The position numbers were made by a program, and so were the translations under genes. A stretch of DNA of 64,000 nt from Streptomyces sp. NBC_00620. GTDB lineage: Bacteria > Actinomycetota > Actinomycetes > Streptomycetales > Streptomycetaceae. Under the pieces are notes generated by a model that saw nothing but the letters and a program-made list of their open reading frames with translations, was not told where the DNA came from and did no database searches. Below, piece after piece: positions 36,695-44,835 of this stretch. Position 1 is the stretch's first letter. The number at the start of each line of letters is the position of its first letter. The stretch spans positions 3,410,001 to 3,474,000 of the forward strand of contig NZ_JAPENY010000001.1 of NCBI RefSeq assembly GCF_026341825.1, given 5' to 3'.

Positions 36695-37270
36695 TCAGCC
36701 GGCGCCGGGCCGCCGCCCGGCGCCGTGCAGCAGCGTGTCGACGACAAGCGCCGCCAGGACGTCGGGATCGGGGTCCGGCCGGTCGTCGCCGTGCAGGGCC
36801 TCGCCGATCAGGGCGTAGTAGACGCGGCGGACCCACTCCAGGTCCACGGCCGGGTCGAGCAGCCCCTCGTCCCTGGCCCGCGCCAGGAGTTCGAGGCAGC
36901 GTGCCCCCAACTGGTCCCAGCCCGCCGCCGCGGCGCCGCCCTCGTCGGCCGGCTGCCCCAGGGCATAGCTCCAAGCCCCCTTGATCCGCAGCACGTTGGC
37001 GGTGACGCGATGCAGTGCGACCAGCGACGGTGTGGTGTCGGGCCGCGCGTCCTCGATGGCCTGGGTGAGCTGCCGTACCGCTGACTCGGCGAGCGCGTCG
37101 ATCAGCGCCTGCCGACTGGCGAAGCGCCGGTGAACCGTCGTCCTGGCCACCCCGGCCGCCTCGGCGATCTGCTCCATGGACGCGCCCGGATCGGCGGCGA
37201 GCACCCGCTCGGCCGCCTCCAGAATCGCGCGCACACTGCGCTCGGCATCGGCCCGCAGTGCTCGGCCCAT
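36695..37270 (-). CDS. TetR-family regulator
   Basis: A 191-residue TetR protein with N-terminal HTH (ASMEQIAEAAGVARTTVHRRFASRQALIDAL) and a helical ligand domain. ATG at 37270 has a GGAGGAG site; the longer reading from 37282 begins with GTG inside that site. It is divergent from a short-chain dehydrogenase gene with an inverted repeat between them, so it probably controls that gene. Confidence 0.88.
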   Translation of the reverse strand: MGRALRADAERSVRAILEAAERVLAADPGASMEQIAEAAGVARTTVHRRFASRQALIDALAESAVRQLTQAIEDARPDTTPSLVALHRVTANVLRIKGAWSYALGQPADEGGAAAAGWDQLGARCLELLARARDEGLLDPAVDLEWVRRVYYALIGEALHGDDRPDPDPDVLAALVVDTLLHGAGRRPGAG

Positions 37271-37343
37271 GGGCTCCTCCACTCAGTCGGCTCCAGACCC
37301 CCAGTGGACGTAGATGGTACGCCTGAGTCGCGGTTCCTCGACT

Positions 37344-37369
37344 ATCTGCATCATGGCTGTTGCAGATAA
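37344..37369. promoter_or_regulatory. Candidate TetR operator
   Basis: TATCTGC (37344-37350) and GCAGATA (37363-37369) form an inverted repeat with 12-base spacing in the 173-base gap between the divergent TetR and SDR genes, a usual place for a shared operator. Confidence 0.55.
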
Positions 37370-37443
37370 GAGAATAAGAGCTACAGTGGTGTCCTAGTTA
37401 GATGCCGGCTCGCCTTCACCCGACCTTCCGAAGGGGAACAGCC

Positions 37444-38271
37444 ATGACCACCACATCCACCGCCCGCACCGCCCTCATCACCGGTGCCTCCTCCGGACTG
37501 GGCGCCGAATTCGCCGCTCAGCTCGCCGCCCGCGGCCACGACGTGGTCCTCGTCGCCCGCTCCCGCGACCGCCTCGAAGAACTGGCCGAGCGCCTGCACA
37601 CCCGGCACGGCGTCCAGGCGCACGTCCTGCCCCAGGACCTCGCCGAGCCCGACGCCGCCGCCCGCATCGCCGATGCCCTCACCGCCCGCGGCCTCACCGT
37701 CGACCTGCTGGTCAACAACGCGGGCTTCGGCACCTGCGGCCGGTTCGAGGAAATCGACCCGGCGCGCGAGCACGACGAGATCATGGTCAACGTCGTCGCC
37801 CCCGTGGACCTCACCCACGCCCTGCTCCCCGGCATGCTGGAGCGCGGCTCCGGAGCCGTCCTCAACGTCGGCTCCACGGCGGGCTACCAGCCGGGCCCGT
37901 ACTTCGCGGTCTACAGCGCCACCAAGGTCTTCGTCCTCAACTTCTCGCTGGCTCTGCGCCAGGAGTACCGAGGCCGCGGCATCCGCGTCACGGCCCTGTG
38001 CCCGGGCCCGGTCGAGACAGGCTTCTTCGACGCGATCGGCACCCGCAATGCCGCGGTGACGGGCTCCTTCACCACCACGGAACCGGTCGTCCGCGCAGCC
38101 CTGCGGGCCCTCGACCGCGACCGCGCCTACGTCACCCCGGGGCTGGGCAACGCACTCGGCGCCCACCTGACCCCCCGCCGCCCGCGCACCCTGGTGGCGG
38201 CGATCGCCAAGCGCGTCACGCGCAAGGTGCTGGAGCCGGAGCGCAAGCCCTCCGAACTGGCGGCCGCGTGA
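37444..38271 (+). CDS. Short-chain dehydrogenase/reductase
   Basis: A 275-residue classical SDR oxidoreductase: cofactor loop TGASSGLG (residues 13-20), NNAG, catalytic Ser in VGSTAGYQ and the YSATK active-site Tyr/Lys, then CPGPVETGF. The arrangement resembles SDRs active on lipids or steroids, but the substrate is not deducible. ATG at 37444 after GGGGAACA. Divergent from the TetR gene and likely repressed by it. Confidence 0.9.
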   Translation: MTTTSTARTALITGASSGLGAEFAAQLAARGHDVVLVARSRDRLEELAERLHTRHGVQAHVLPQDLAEPDAAARIADALTARGLTVDLLVNNAGFGTCGRFEEIDPAREHDEIMVNVVAPVDLTHALLPGMLERGSGAVLNVGSTAGYQPGPYFAVYSATKVFVLNFSLALRQEYRGRGIRVTALCPGPVETGFFDAIGTRNAAVTGSFTTTEPVVRAALRALDRDRAYVTPGLGNALGAHLTPRRPRTLVAAIAKRVTRKVLEPERKPSELAAA

Positions 38272-38354
38272 ACCGGTCACGCACGACCCGTTGAATTTCC
38301 GTTACGCGCGGGTAAGTTGACCCCCGTTCAGGAACCCTGCGACCGGGAGCCACC

Positions 38355-40274
38355 ATGGGCGTACGCAAGGACTTGAAACGGGCGAAGAAGCGCACCGACC
38401 TCGCGTCCCGCACCAAGGTCGAGCTGACCAGGGACGACACCGGCAAGGTCCGCGAGGCCCGCACCGCCCGGCTGGCCCCGGGCCCCACCACCGGCAGCAC
38501 CGCCGACCTGCCCTTCACCAACGCGGCCGAGACCCCGGACGCCGTCGTCCTGCGCCGCCAGGAACACGGCACCTGGCACCCCGTCACCGCGACGGCCTTC
38601 GCCCGCGAAGTCACCGCCACGGCAAAGGGGTTGATCGCGGCAGGACTCGAACCGGGCGGCCGGGTCGCGGTGATGTCCCGGACACGCTACGAGTGGACGG
38701 TCCTCGACTTCGCGATCTGGGCGGCCGGCGGCCAGTCCGTACCCGTCTACGCGACCTCGTCCGCCGAGCAAGTGGAGTGGATCGTCAGGGACTCGGGTGC
38801 CCACTTCGTGATCGTCGAGACCCCCGAGAACGCGGCCACCGTTGCGACCGGCACGGCCCGGCACCCCGAACTCCCGCGCGTCTGGCAGCTGGACGCGAAC
38901 GCGCTGGCCGAACTCGCCACCCTGGGCCGGGACATCCCCGACGAGGAGGTGGTCAAGCGCCGCGCCGCCCTCAGCCCAGACACCATCGCCACCCTCTGCT
39001 ACACCTCCGGAACGACCGGCCGGCCCAAGGGCTGCGTCCTCACCCACGCCAACCTGCACGCCGAAGCCGCCAACACGGTCGAGCTGCTGCACCCCATCTT
39101 CAAGGAGGTCACCGGCCAGACCGCCTCGACCCTCCTCTTCCTCCCGCTCGCCCACATCATGGGCCGCACCCTCCAGATCGCCTGCCTGATGGCCCGCATC
39201 GAAGTGGGCCACTGCCCGAGCATCAAGCCCGACGAACTCCGCCCCGCCCTAAGGGAGTTCAGGCCGACCTTCCTGGTCGGCGTCCCGTACCTCTTCGAGA
39301 AGATCCACAACACCGGCCGTGCGACCGCCGAGAAGATCGGCCGCGGCGCCTCCTTCGACCGCGCCCACCGCATCGGCGTCCGCTTCGGAGAGGCGTACCT
39401 GAACAAGTTCCTGGACACGGGCAAGGGGCCAGGACCGGGCCTGTACGCCGCCTGGGCGCTCTACGACCTGCTGGTCTACCGCCGTATCCGCAAGGAACTC
39501 GGCGGCCGCGCCCGCTACGCCATCAGCGGCGGCTCCCCGCTCGACCGAGACCTCAACCTCTTCTTCTACGCCGCCGGAATCATCGTCTACGAGGGCTACG
39601 GCCTCACCGAGACGACAGCCGCGGCGACGATCGTCCCGCCCCTGCGCCCCCGCCCCGGCACGGTCGGCCTCCCGGTCCCCGGCACCGCGATCCGCATCGC
39701 CGACGACGGCGAGGTCCTCATCAAGGGCGGCGTCGTCTTCGGCGCCTACTGGAACAACCCGGCGGCCACGGACGCGGTACTGCGCCGCGACTGGTTCGCC
39801 ACCGGCGACCTCGGCGCCCTCGACGAGGACGGCTACCTCACCATCACCGGCCGCAAGAAGGACATCCTCGTCACCTCCGGCGGCAAGAACGTCTCGCCCG
39901 CCGTCCTGGAGGACCGCCTGCGCAGCCGCCCGCCCGTCGGCCAGTGCATCGTCGTCGGCGACAACCGCCCGTACATCGCCGCCCTGATCACCCTGGACCC
40001 CGAGGCCGTCGCCCACTGGCTCGCCGTACGCCAACTGCCCGCCGACACCCCGCTGTCCGCGCTCACGGACGATCCCCGGATGCGCGCCGACGTCCAGAGG
40101 GCCGTCGACCATGCGAACGACGCGGTCTCGCGCGCCGAATCCATCCGCCGGTTCACCCTGGTGGCAGGCGAGTTCACCGAGGACAACGGACTGCTCACCC
40201 CGTCCCTGAAGGTCAAGCGCCATGCGGTGACGGCGGCCTACGCGGACGAGATCGAGGCGCTGTACGGGAGCTGA
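38355..40274 (+). CDS. Long-chain fatty acid-CoA ligase
   Basis: A 639-residue AMP-forming acyl-CoA synthetase (FadD15-like). In order: the adenylation P-loop CYTSGTTGRPKG, FLPLAHIMGRTLQI, FLVGVPYLFEKI, YEGYGLTETTA, the ATP-binding TGDLG with Asp, and KKDILVTSGGKNVSP with the C-terminal catalytic Lys in LKVKRHAV. Length matches the long-chain type. Activates fatty acids for degradation or lipid synthesis. ATG at 38355 follows GGGAG. Convergent with the rodlin genes, separated by a strong terminator. Confidence 0.9.
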   Translation: MGVRKDLKRAKKRTDLASRTKVELTRDDTGKVREARTARLAPGPTTGSTADLPFTNAAETPDAVVLRRQEHGTWHPVTATAFAREVTATAKGLIAAGLEPGGRVAVMSRTRYEWTVLDFAIWAAGGQSVPVYATSSAEQVEWIVRDSGAHFVIVETPENAATVATGTARHPELPRVWQLDANALAELATLGRDIPDEEVVKRRAALSPDTIATLCYTSGTTGRPKGCVLTHANLHAEAANTVELLHPIFKEVTGQTASTLLFLPLAHIMGRTLQIACLMARIEVGHCPSIKPDELRPALREFRPTFLVGVPYLFEKIHNTGRATAEKIGRGASFDRAHRIGVRFGEAYLNKFLDTGKGPGPGLYAAWALYDLLVYRRIRKELGGRARYAISGGSPLDRDLNLFFYAAGIIVYEGYGLTETTAAATIVPPLRPRPGTVGLPVPGTAIRIADDGEVLIKGGVVFGAYWNNPAATDAVLRRDWFATGDLGALDEDGYLTITGRKKDILVTSGGKNVSPAVLEDRLRSRPPVGQCIVVGDNRPYIAALITLDPEAVAHWLAVRQLPADTPLSALTDDPRMRADVQRAVDHANDAVSRAESIRRFTLVAGEFTEDNGLLTPSLKVKRHAVTAAYADEIEALYGS

Positions 40275-40297
40275 GCACGTACGCCGGACATGAAAAA

Positions 40298-40330
40298 GAG
40301 CGGGCCGCCGATGTGCTCGGCGGCCCGCTC
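40298..40330 (-). terminator. Rho-independent terminator of first rodlin gene
   Basis: A perfect 14-bp stem (40298-40311 with 40317-40330), 5-base loop, followed on the minus strand by TTTTT. It lies 15 bases past the rodlin stop and also separates it from the convergent ligase gene. Its core GCGGGCCGCCGA is repeated in the terminator of the second rodlin gene. Confidence 0.92.
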
Positions 40331-40345
40331 TCCCGGTGCTGAGAA

Positions 40346-40753
40346 CTACTTGTTGCCGGCGCCGTTGCCGGAGAGGACCGGGATGTTGCTCAGGATGTGC
40401 GACAGCGGCTCGTCGCCCTTGGCCTGGGTCGAGTTCTCGACACACTGCTGGTTCTGCGGGGCCGACAGGATCGGGATGTCCTGGAGCGCGACGCCACCGA
40501 TGCCCGCGATGCCGCCGGCGTTGACCTTCGCGGGCAGGCCGATGCAGGGCTTGTTCAGGGAACCCTGGATGAGCGAGAGCTGCGGGCTCATGTCGCCCTC
40601 GGTCTTGGAGTTGCCGAACTCCTGGACCGCGCCGTTGCCGCTGGTGGACTGGGTGCCGTTGTCGTTGCCGATCGCCAGGGCCTGGGGGGCGACCCCGGCC
40701 GAGATGCCGGCGACGGAAGCGGCAATAGCGGCGGTTGCCCACAGCTTCTTCAT
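40346..40753 (-). CDS. rdl: Rodlin, copy 1
   Basis: A 135-residue rodlin, a secreted protein that, with chaplins, builds the paired-rod (rodlet) pattern on aerial hyphae and spores. A signal peptide ends at about ALA (residue 28). The mature part is the rodlin domain: [19 protein letters not shown], a KPCIGLPAK Cys, [14 protein letters not shown], and ends [18 protein letters not shown]; the two Cys probably form a disulfide. ATG at 40753 is 6 bases from GAAGGGA; an in-frame ATG at 40759 would abut it. Its last 145 bases are nearly identical to copy 2. Confidence 0.93.
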   Translation of the reverse strand: MKKLWATAAIAASVAGISAGVAPQALAIGNDNGTQSTSGNGAVQEFGNSKTEGDMSPQLSLIQGSLNKPCIGLPAKVNAGGIAGIGGVALQDIPILSAPQNQQCVENSTQAKGDEPLSHILSNIPVLSGNGAGNK

Positions 40754-40888
40754 GTTCATTCCCTTCAGAAAGCGGACTCCAGTGAGGAGCTGCGTAATGA
40801 TCAACTGCGTAGCGCCTGCCGGGGTTGCGGGTTATGCCCCGTTTGGCCCAGCGTGTGTTTGGGAACGCCGCGCAGGGGCGCGCCCGTG

Positions 40889-40926
40889 CTGCCGTGAACA
40901 CAAGCCGCTGCCGTGAACACAAGCCA
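40889..40926. repeat. 19-bp tandem duplication between rodlin genes
   Basis: CTGCCGTGAACACAAGCCG (40889-40907) is repeated at 40908-40926 with one change, immediately before the second rodlin terminator. It looks like a recent slippage or duplication event. Confidence 0.75.
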
Positions 40927-40956
40927 GCGGGCCGCCGATGAATCGGCGGCCCGCTG
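40925..40956 (-). terminator. Hairpin terminator of second rodlin gene
   Basis: A perfect 15-bp stem (40925-40939 with 40942-40956) with a 2-base spacer, 19 bases past the copy 2 stop. The core GCGGGCCGCCGA matches the copy 1 terminator, but there is no U-run here. Confidence 0.8.
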
Positions 40957-40975
40957 ACGGGAACTCAGAAGAGAA

Positions 40976-41386
40976 CTACTTGTTGCCGGCGCCGTTGCCG
41001 GCCAGGACCGGGATGTTGTTCAGGATGTGCGACAGCGGCTCGTCGCCCTTGGCCTGGGTCGAGTTCTCGACACACTGCTGGTTCTGCGGGGCCGACAGGA
41101 CCGGGATGTCCTGGAGCGCGACACCGCCGATGAGGGCGGCTCCACCGAGGTTGAGCTTCGCGGGCAGGCCGACACAGGGCTTGTTGAGCGAGCCCTGGAT
41201 GAGCGCCATCTGGGGGCTCATCTTGCCGTACGTGGCCGAGTTGCCGTACGTCTGCACGGCACCGTTGCCGCTGGTGGACGTCGTGCCGTTGTCGTTGCCG
41301 ATCGCCATCGCCGGCGTCGCGGCGGCAGCGGACACACCGACGACGGAAGCGGCGACCGCCGCAGCAGCCATAACCTTCTTGATCAC
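40976..41386 (-). CDS. rdl: Rodlin, copy 2
   Basis: A 136-residue rodlin with signal peptide ending near AMA (about residue 28) and mature domain [60 protein letters not shown]. Differences from copy 1 are concentrated in the middle (ATYGKMSPQMAL). GTG start at 41386, 8 bases after GAAGGGA. Tandem with copy 1 and divergent from copy 3 across a 252-base gap that must hold both promoters. Confidence 0.93.
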   Translation of the reverse strand: MIKKVMAAAAVAASVVGVSAAAATPAMAIGNDNGTTSTSGNGAVQTYGNSATYGKMSPQMALIQGSLNKPCVGLPAKLNLGGAALIGGVALQDIPVLSAPQNQQCVENSTQAKGDEPLSHILNNIPVLAGNGAGNK

Positions 41387-41638
41387 TAGCTAGTCCCTTC
41401 TGGAGAAACCCCGTCCACCGGAGCGCTCTGGTCAACTGCCCCGGCCGCTCTTGGTTGCTCTGTTTCACTCCGATGGCCCACGTCGAAGAGTGATTCCGGC
41501 GTGCGCGCGCCAATTCGGAGTCCCATGGGTTTCCTCGTTCCGAACGGGCCATTCGGGTGAATCACCGCAACCAATCCGTTCGCGCCGGGTTGATGCGAGA
41601 GCAGGAACACGTGTGTCTGCACAGGAAAGGAACGCGAA

Positions 41639-42049
41639 ATGCTTCAGAAGGCAATGGCCGCGGTGGCGGTCACCGCTTCCGTGGTCGGTATCTCGGCGGC
41701 GGCCGCCCCTCAGGCGCTTGCCATCGGTGACGGCAACGGCACCAACTCCGTCAGTGGAAACGGTGCGGTCCAGGAGTTCGGCAACTCCGTGACCAAGGGC
41801 GACAAGAGCCCGCAACTGAGCCTGGCTCAGGGTTCGCTGAACAAGCTCTGCCTCGGCGTGCCCGTCAAGGGCAACGTGGGCGGAGCCGCCCTCATCGGCG
41901 GTGTGGCGCTCCAGGACATCCCGATCCTGTCGGCCCCGCAGAACCAGCAGTGCGCCGAGAACTCGACCCAGGCCAAGGGTGACGAGCCGCTGTCGCACAT
42001 CCTGAGCAACATCCCGGTTCTCTCCGGGAACGGCATCGGCAACCACTGA
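41639..42049 (+). CDS. rdl: Rodlin, copy 3
   Basis: A 136-residue rodlin on the opposite strand. Signal peptide ends at about ALA (28). Mature part: [22 protein letters not shown], a KLCLGVPVK segment replacing the KPC of the other two, [14 protein letters not shown], and ending NGIGNH. ATG at 41639 after AAAGGAA. It diverges from copy 2 as rdlA and rdlB diverge in S. coelicolor, so copies 2 and 3 may be the ancestral pair and copy 1 the extra gene. Confidence 0.93.
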   Translation: MLQKAMAAVAVTASVVGISAAAAPQALAIGDGNGTNSVSGNGAVQEFGNSVTKGDKSPQLSLAQGSLNKLCLGVPVKGNVGGAALIGGVALQDIPILSAPQNQQCAENSTQAKGDEPLSHILSNIPVLSGNGIGNH

Positions 42050-42064
42050 CCGCTGTCTCGAAAG

Positions 42065-42110
42065 GCTCGGGCCGCCCGTCGCGTTGACGAATGGGCGGGC
42101 CCGGGCTTTT
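42065..42110 (+). terminator. Terminator of third rodlin gene
   Basis: An imperfect long hairpin (GCTCGGGCCGCCCGT pairing with ATGGGCGGGCCCGGGC, one bulge) followed by TTTT, 15 bases past the stop. Confidence 0.8.
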
Positions 42111-42315
42111 CCGTGATTTCCTTCCTGCTTCGGTGCAGGGTGAATCGAGCTTTGGTGCAGGGCAATTCGAGTGAATTACCAAGTGGATTACGTTGTGTAG
42201 TTTCTCGATCGGCTGTCCCTCGTTTACAGCCTGCAGGTCATGGTGCGAGCCTTTCATGCTGTGCTCGCTCGGCTTCGGCCGTCATAGGGGCATGACCGCA
42301 GAGAAGGGAAAGCAC

Positions 42316-42549
42316 GTGAAGCTCAAGAAGAGCGCTGCTGTCGTCGCCGGCGCGATCATGGCCCTGGGACTCGCCTCCCCCGCCTTCGCGGACGCCGACG
42401 CCCATGGTGCGGCCATCGGCTCGCCGGGTGTCCTCTCGGGCAACGTGATCCAGGTTCCCATCCACGTTCCCGTCAACGTGTGCGGCAACTCGATCAACGT
42501 CATCGCCCTGCTGAACCCGGCGTTCGGCAACACCTGCATCAACGACTGA
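42316..42549 (+). CDS. chpD: Short chaplin, ChpD-type
   Basis: A 77-residue secreted chaplin: signal peptide ending ASPAFA (about 27), then one mature chaplin domain with the family pattern HGAAIGSPGVLSGN, VPVNVCGNSINVI and NPAFGNTC, including both Cys. Short chaplins assemble into amyloid fibres that lower surface tension and make aerial hyphae hydrophobic. GTG at 42316 is well placed after GAAGGGA; an in-frame ATG at 42292 is possible. The place next to rodlins and a long chaplin matches chpD of S. coelicolor. Confidence 0.9.
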   Translation: MKLKKSAAVVAGAIMALGLASPAFADADAHGAAIGSPGVLSGNVIQVPIHVPVNVCGNSINVIALLNPAFGNTCIND

Positions 42550-42585
42550 CGCAGACGGCACATCAGCCGCTTCGGCTGTGTCACG

Positions 42586-42625
42586 GCCGGCCTTGGAACG
42601 CATTTTCGGTTCCAAGGCCGGCTTT
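42586..42625 (+). terminator. Terminator between short and long chaplin genes
   Basis: A perfect 14-bp stem (GCCGGCCTTGGAAC at 42586-42599 with 42609-42622), 9-base loop, then TTT. It ends only 31 bases before the long chaplin start, so little room is left for a separate promoter. Confidence 0.88.
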
Positions 42626-42656
42626 CCTCACTTCATCAAGCAGGAAGACAACGAGA

Positions 42657-43541
42657 TTGCGACAGACCCTGAGTAGGGGAGTGGTCGTGGCCGCGGCCGC
42701 GACGAGCATCCTGTCCCTGTACGCCACCCCCGCCCTCGCCGACTCGAACGCGAACGGAACGGCCAAGGACTCGCCGGGAGTCGGCTCGGGCAACAGCCTC
42801 CAGCTCCCGGTGAACGCACCGGTGAACGCCTGCGGCAACACCCTCAACGTGATCGCCGCGCTCAACCCGGCGTTCGGGAACTCCTGTGCGAACGGCGCGG
42901 ATTCGTCCGGGTCGAACCAATCGCACGGGTCGAACGGGTCGCATGGGTCGAACGGCTCGCATGGCTCTTCCGGCCATGACGACTCGTCCGGCTACGGCTC
43001 CGACGACTCGGGCGGCGGCCACGGGGGCGGCTACGGCGGCGGGCCTGGCAGCGACCACGGCGGTGGTTCCGGAGGTGGCTCCGGATCCTCGGCGTACGGC
43101 GAGACGCACGGTTCGCCCGGCATCCTGTCGGGCAACAACGTCGCGGCGCCGGTCGACGTTCCGGTGAACGCGTGCGGCAACACGGCGGACGTGGTCGGCG
43201 TGGGCAACCCCGCGTTCGGCAACGACTGCGAGAACGGCCCGGGAGGCTACGGCGACACCCCGCCGACGACGCCTCCCACAACGCCGCCGACCAAGCCGCC
43301 GACGACGCCGCCCACCACGACGCCGCCGACGAAGACCCCGCCCACCAAGCCGCCGACGACGCCACCCACGACGACACCGTCCACTCCTTCGACAACCCCG
43401 CCCGTAGCTCCCCCCGGGCCCCCGCCCACCCTGCCGCACACCGGCAGTGAGGGACTGCTCGCGACCTCGGCCGCAAGCGCCGCCCTGCTCGCGGGCGGAA
43501 CCGCCCTGTACCGACGAGGCCGAGCCGCGTCCCGTCGGTAG
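42657..43541 (+). CDS. chpA: Long cell-wall-anchored chaplin, ChpA-type
   Basis: A 294-residue chaplin with two chaplin domains (about 33-79 and 148-195; each with NACGN and NPAFGN plus paired Cys), joined by a Ser/Gly/His-rich linker. A Pro/Thr-repeat wall-spanning region (about 200-258), sortase motif LPHTG (259-263), a hydrophobic helix and a basic tail RRGRAASRR follow. It should be fixed to peptidoglycan and nucleate short chaplin fibres. The start is inferred as TTG at 42657, 9 bases after AGGAAG, because it gives a normal signal peptide; the longer frame reads through chpD. The motif is LPXTG, where the S. coelicolor long chaplins are described as LAXTG. Confidence 0.88.
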   Translation: MRQTLSRGVVVAAAATSILSLYATPALADSNANGTAKDSPGVGSGNSLQLPVNAPVNACGNTLNVIAALNPAFGNSCANGADSSGSNQSHGSNGSHGSNGSHGSSGHDDSSGYGSDDSGGGHGGGYGGGPGSDHGGGSGGGSGSSAYGETHGSPGILSGNNVAAPVDVPVNACGNTADVVGVGNPAFGNDCENGPGGYGDTPPTTPPTTPPTKPPTTPPTTTPPTKTPPTKPPTTPPTTTPSTPSTTPPVAPPGPPPTLPHTGSEGLLATSAASAALLAGGTALYRRGRAASRR

Positions 43542-43546
43542 CACCC

Positions 43547-43579
43547 CGGGTGCCGGACGCCTCACGCGCCCGGCACCCG
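43547..43579. terminator. Bidirectional terminator after chpA
   Basis: CGGGTGCCGG (43547-43556) pairs with CCGGCACCCG (43570-43579) between the convergent chpA and oxidoreductase genes. Confidence 0.65.
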
Positions 43580-43587
43580 AGCCCGCG

Positions 43588-44835
43588 TCACCGCCGGGCC
43601 GGGTCCAGGGCCTCGCGCCGCTGCTGCCGTACCGGCACAGGCATCGTGCCCAGCCGCCGCCGTACGCCCCGTACGAGCGTGCCCGCCGTGAACGTGGCGC
43701 CGTGCACGAAACGCATCGCGGGACCGAAGCCGGACGCCGTGACCAGGCCCGCCATGAAGAGGCCGGGCACCGAGGACTCGAAGTCCCGGCCGACCTCGGG
43801 GGAACCGTCGGCCACCGCCGCGAGATCCCCGCGCAGTTCGTCGGAGAGCAGGCCGAGCCGCTCACGGGTGGCTTTGAACCCCGTGGCCGCGATGACGTGT
43901 TCGGTCTCCAGGGATGTCGCCTCGCCGTCGCGGCTCACCGTCTCCAGCCGTACGGCGCCGTCCGACGCGTGGGCCGCCGCGACCTCGTGGCCGAGGAGCA
44001 ACTCGACGGCCGGCTCGACACGGTCGCGGACCCACCAGGCGCCCGCCGGGCCCAGTGCCGTGGCCGCGATCCGGGCGCGGGTGGTCTCCGGGAGGCGGCG
44101 GAAGAGGCCGGGGCGCTCGGCGTAGAACCAGTTGCGCCAGCCGCAGCCCAGGCCGCTGTGCGGGGTGCGGGCGGACTCCCACCACGGGCGCTCCCAGGCG
44201 GGCGGCACGTCGTTCCAGTTCAGCCGGCCGGCGCGGGCCAGGACCCGGACGCGGCTGCCCTGTTCGGCGAGGAGGGCGGCCGTCTCCAGCGCGGCCTGGC
44301 CGCCGCCGATCACCGTGACGTCCCGGCCGCGGAAACGGTCGAGGTCGCCGTGGTGACTGCTGTGCGAGACGTACGAGGGTCCGAGCTCGCGCAGGACGGC
44401 CGGTACCTCGATGAAGGGCAGGACGCCGACGGCGAGGGCGACCGTGCGAACGTGCAGGATCTCGCCGTCGGCCAGGACCGCCTCGAAGCCGCCGGGGACT
44501 GCGCTCACCCGGACCACGGTGCGCTCGTCGACCTCGGGCACCGCATTGCGGGCGAACCACAGGCCGTACGAGGCGAACATCTCGACCGGGATGGGCTCGC
44601 CGTGCCGGGCCCGGACACCCTGACCGGCGCAGTACGTGTCCAGGCGCCAGCGGTCCTCGGGGTCGGAGAGGTTCGACGCCCACGGCTCAGACTTCAGGAA
44701 CATTCCGTCGGGCATGTGGTCCCGCCAGGACGCCATGGGCCTGCCGAGCACGCGCAGGCTCAGCCCGGCCGCCGCGGCGTGGGAGGCGACGGACAGGCCG
44801 TACGGGCCGGCTCCCACCACCAGGAGGTCGTACAT
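43588..44835 (-). CDS. FAD-dependent oxidoreductase (monooxygenase-like)
   Basis: A 415-residue flavoprotein. FAD motif VVGAGPYGLS at residues 6-15, a second dinucleotide motif VIGGGQAALETAALL near 170 (NADPH), and the AATGFK motif seen in N-hydroxylating and Baeyer-Villiger-type monooxygenases. The overall pattern recalls ornithine/lysine N-hydroxylases, but no siderophore genes are nearby. ATG at 44835 overlaps the ATP-grasp stop by one base (TGATG). The two probably act on the same molecule, possibly a modification of the neighbouring surface glycan. Confidence 0.8.
   Translation of the reverse strand: MYDLLVVGAGPYGLSVASHAAAAGLSLRVLGRPMASWRDHMPDGMFLKSEPWASNLSDPEDRWRLDTYCAGQGVRARHGEPIPVEMFASYGLWFARNAVPEVDERTVVRVSAVPGGFEAVLADGEILHVRTVALAVGVLPFIEVPAVLRELGPSYVSHSSHHGDLDRFRGRDVTVIGGGQAALETAALLAEQGSRVRVLARAGRLNWNDVPPAWERPWWESARTPHSGLGCGWRNWFYAERPGLFRRLPETTRARIAATALGPAGAWWVRDRVEPAVELLLGHEVAAAHASDGAVRLETVSRDGEATSLETEHVIAATGFKATRERLGLLSDELRGDLAAVADGSPEVGRDFESSVPGLFMAGLVTASGFGPAMRFVHGATFTAGTLVRGVRRRLGTMPVPVRQQRREALDPARR

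Noticed and set aside
40346..42049. Inverted rodlin copies as an insertion element or composite transposon
   Set aside because: No transposase, terminal inverted repeat or target duplication; the copies are intact coat genes with their own terminators.
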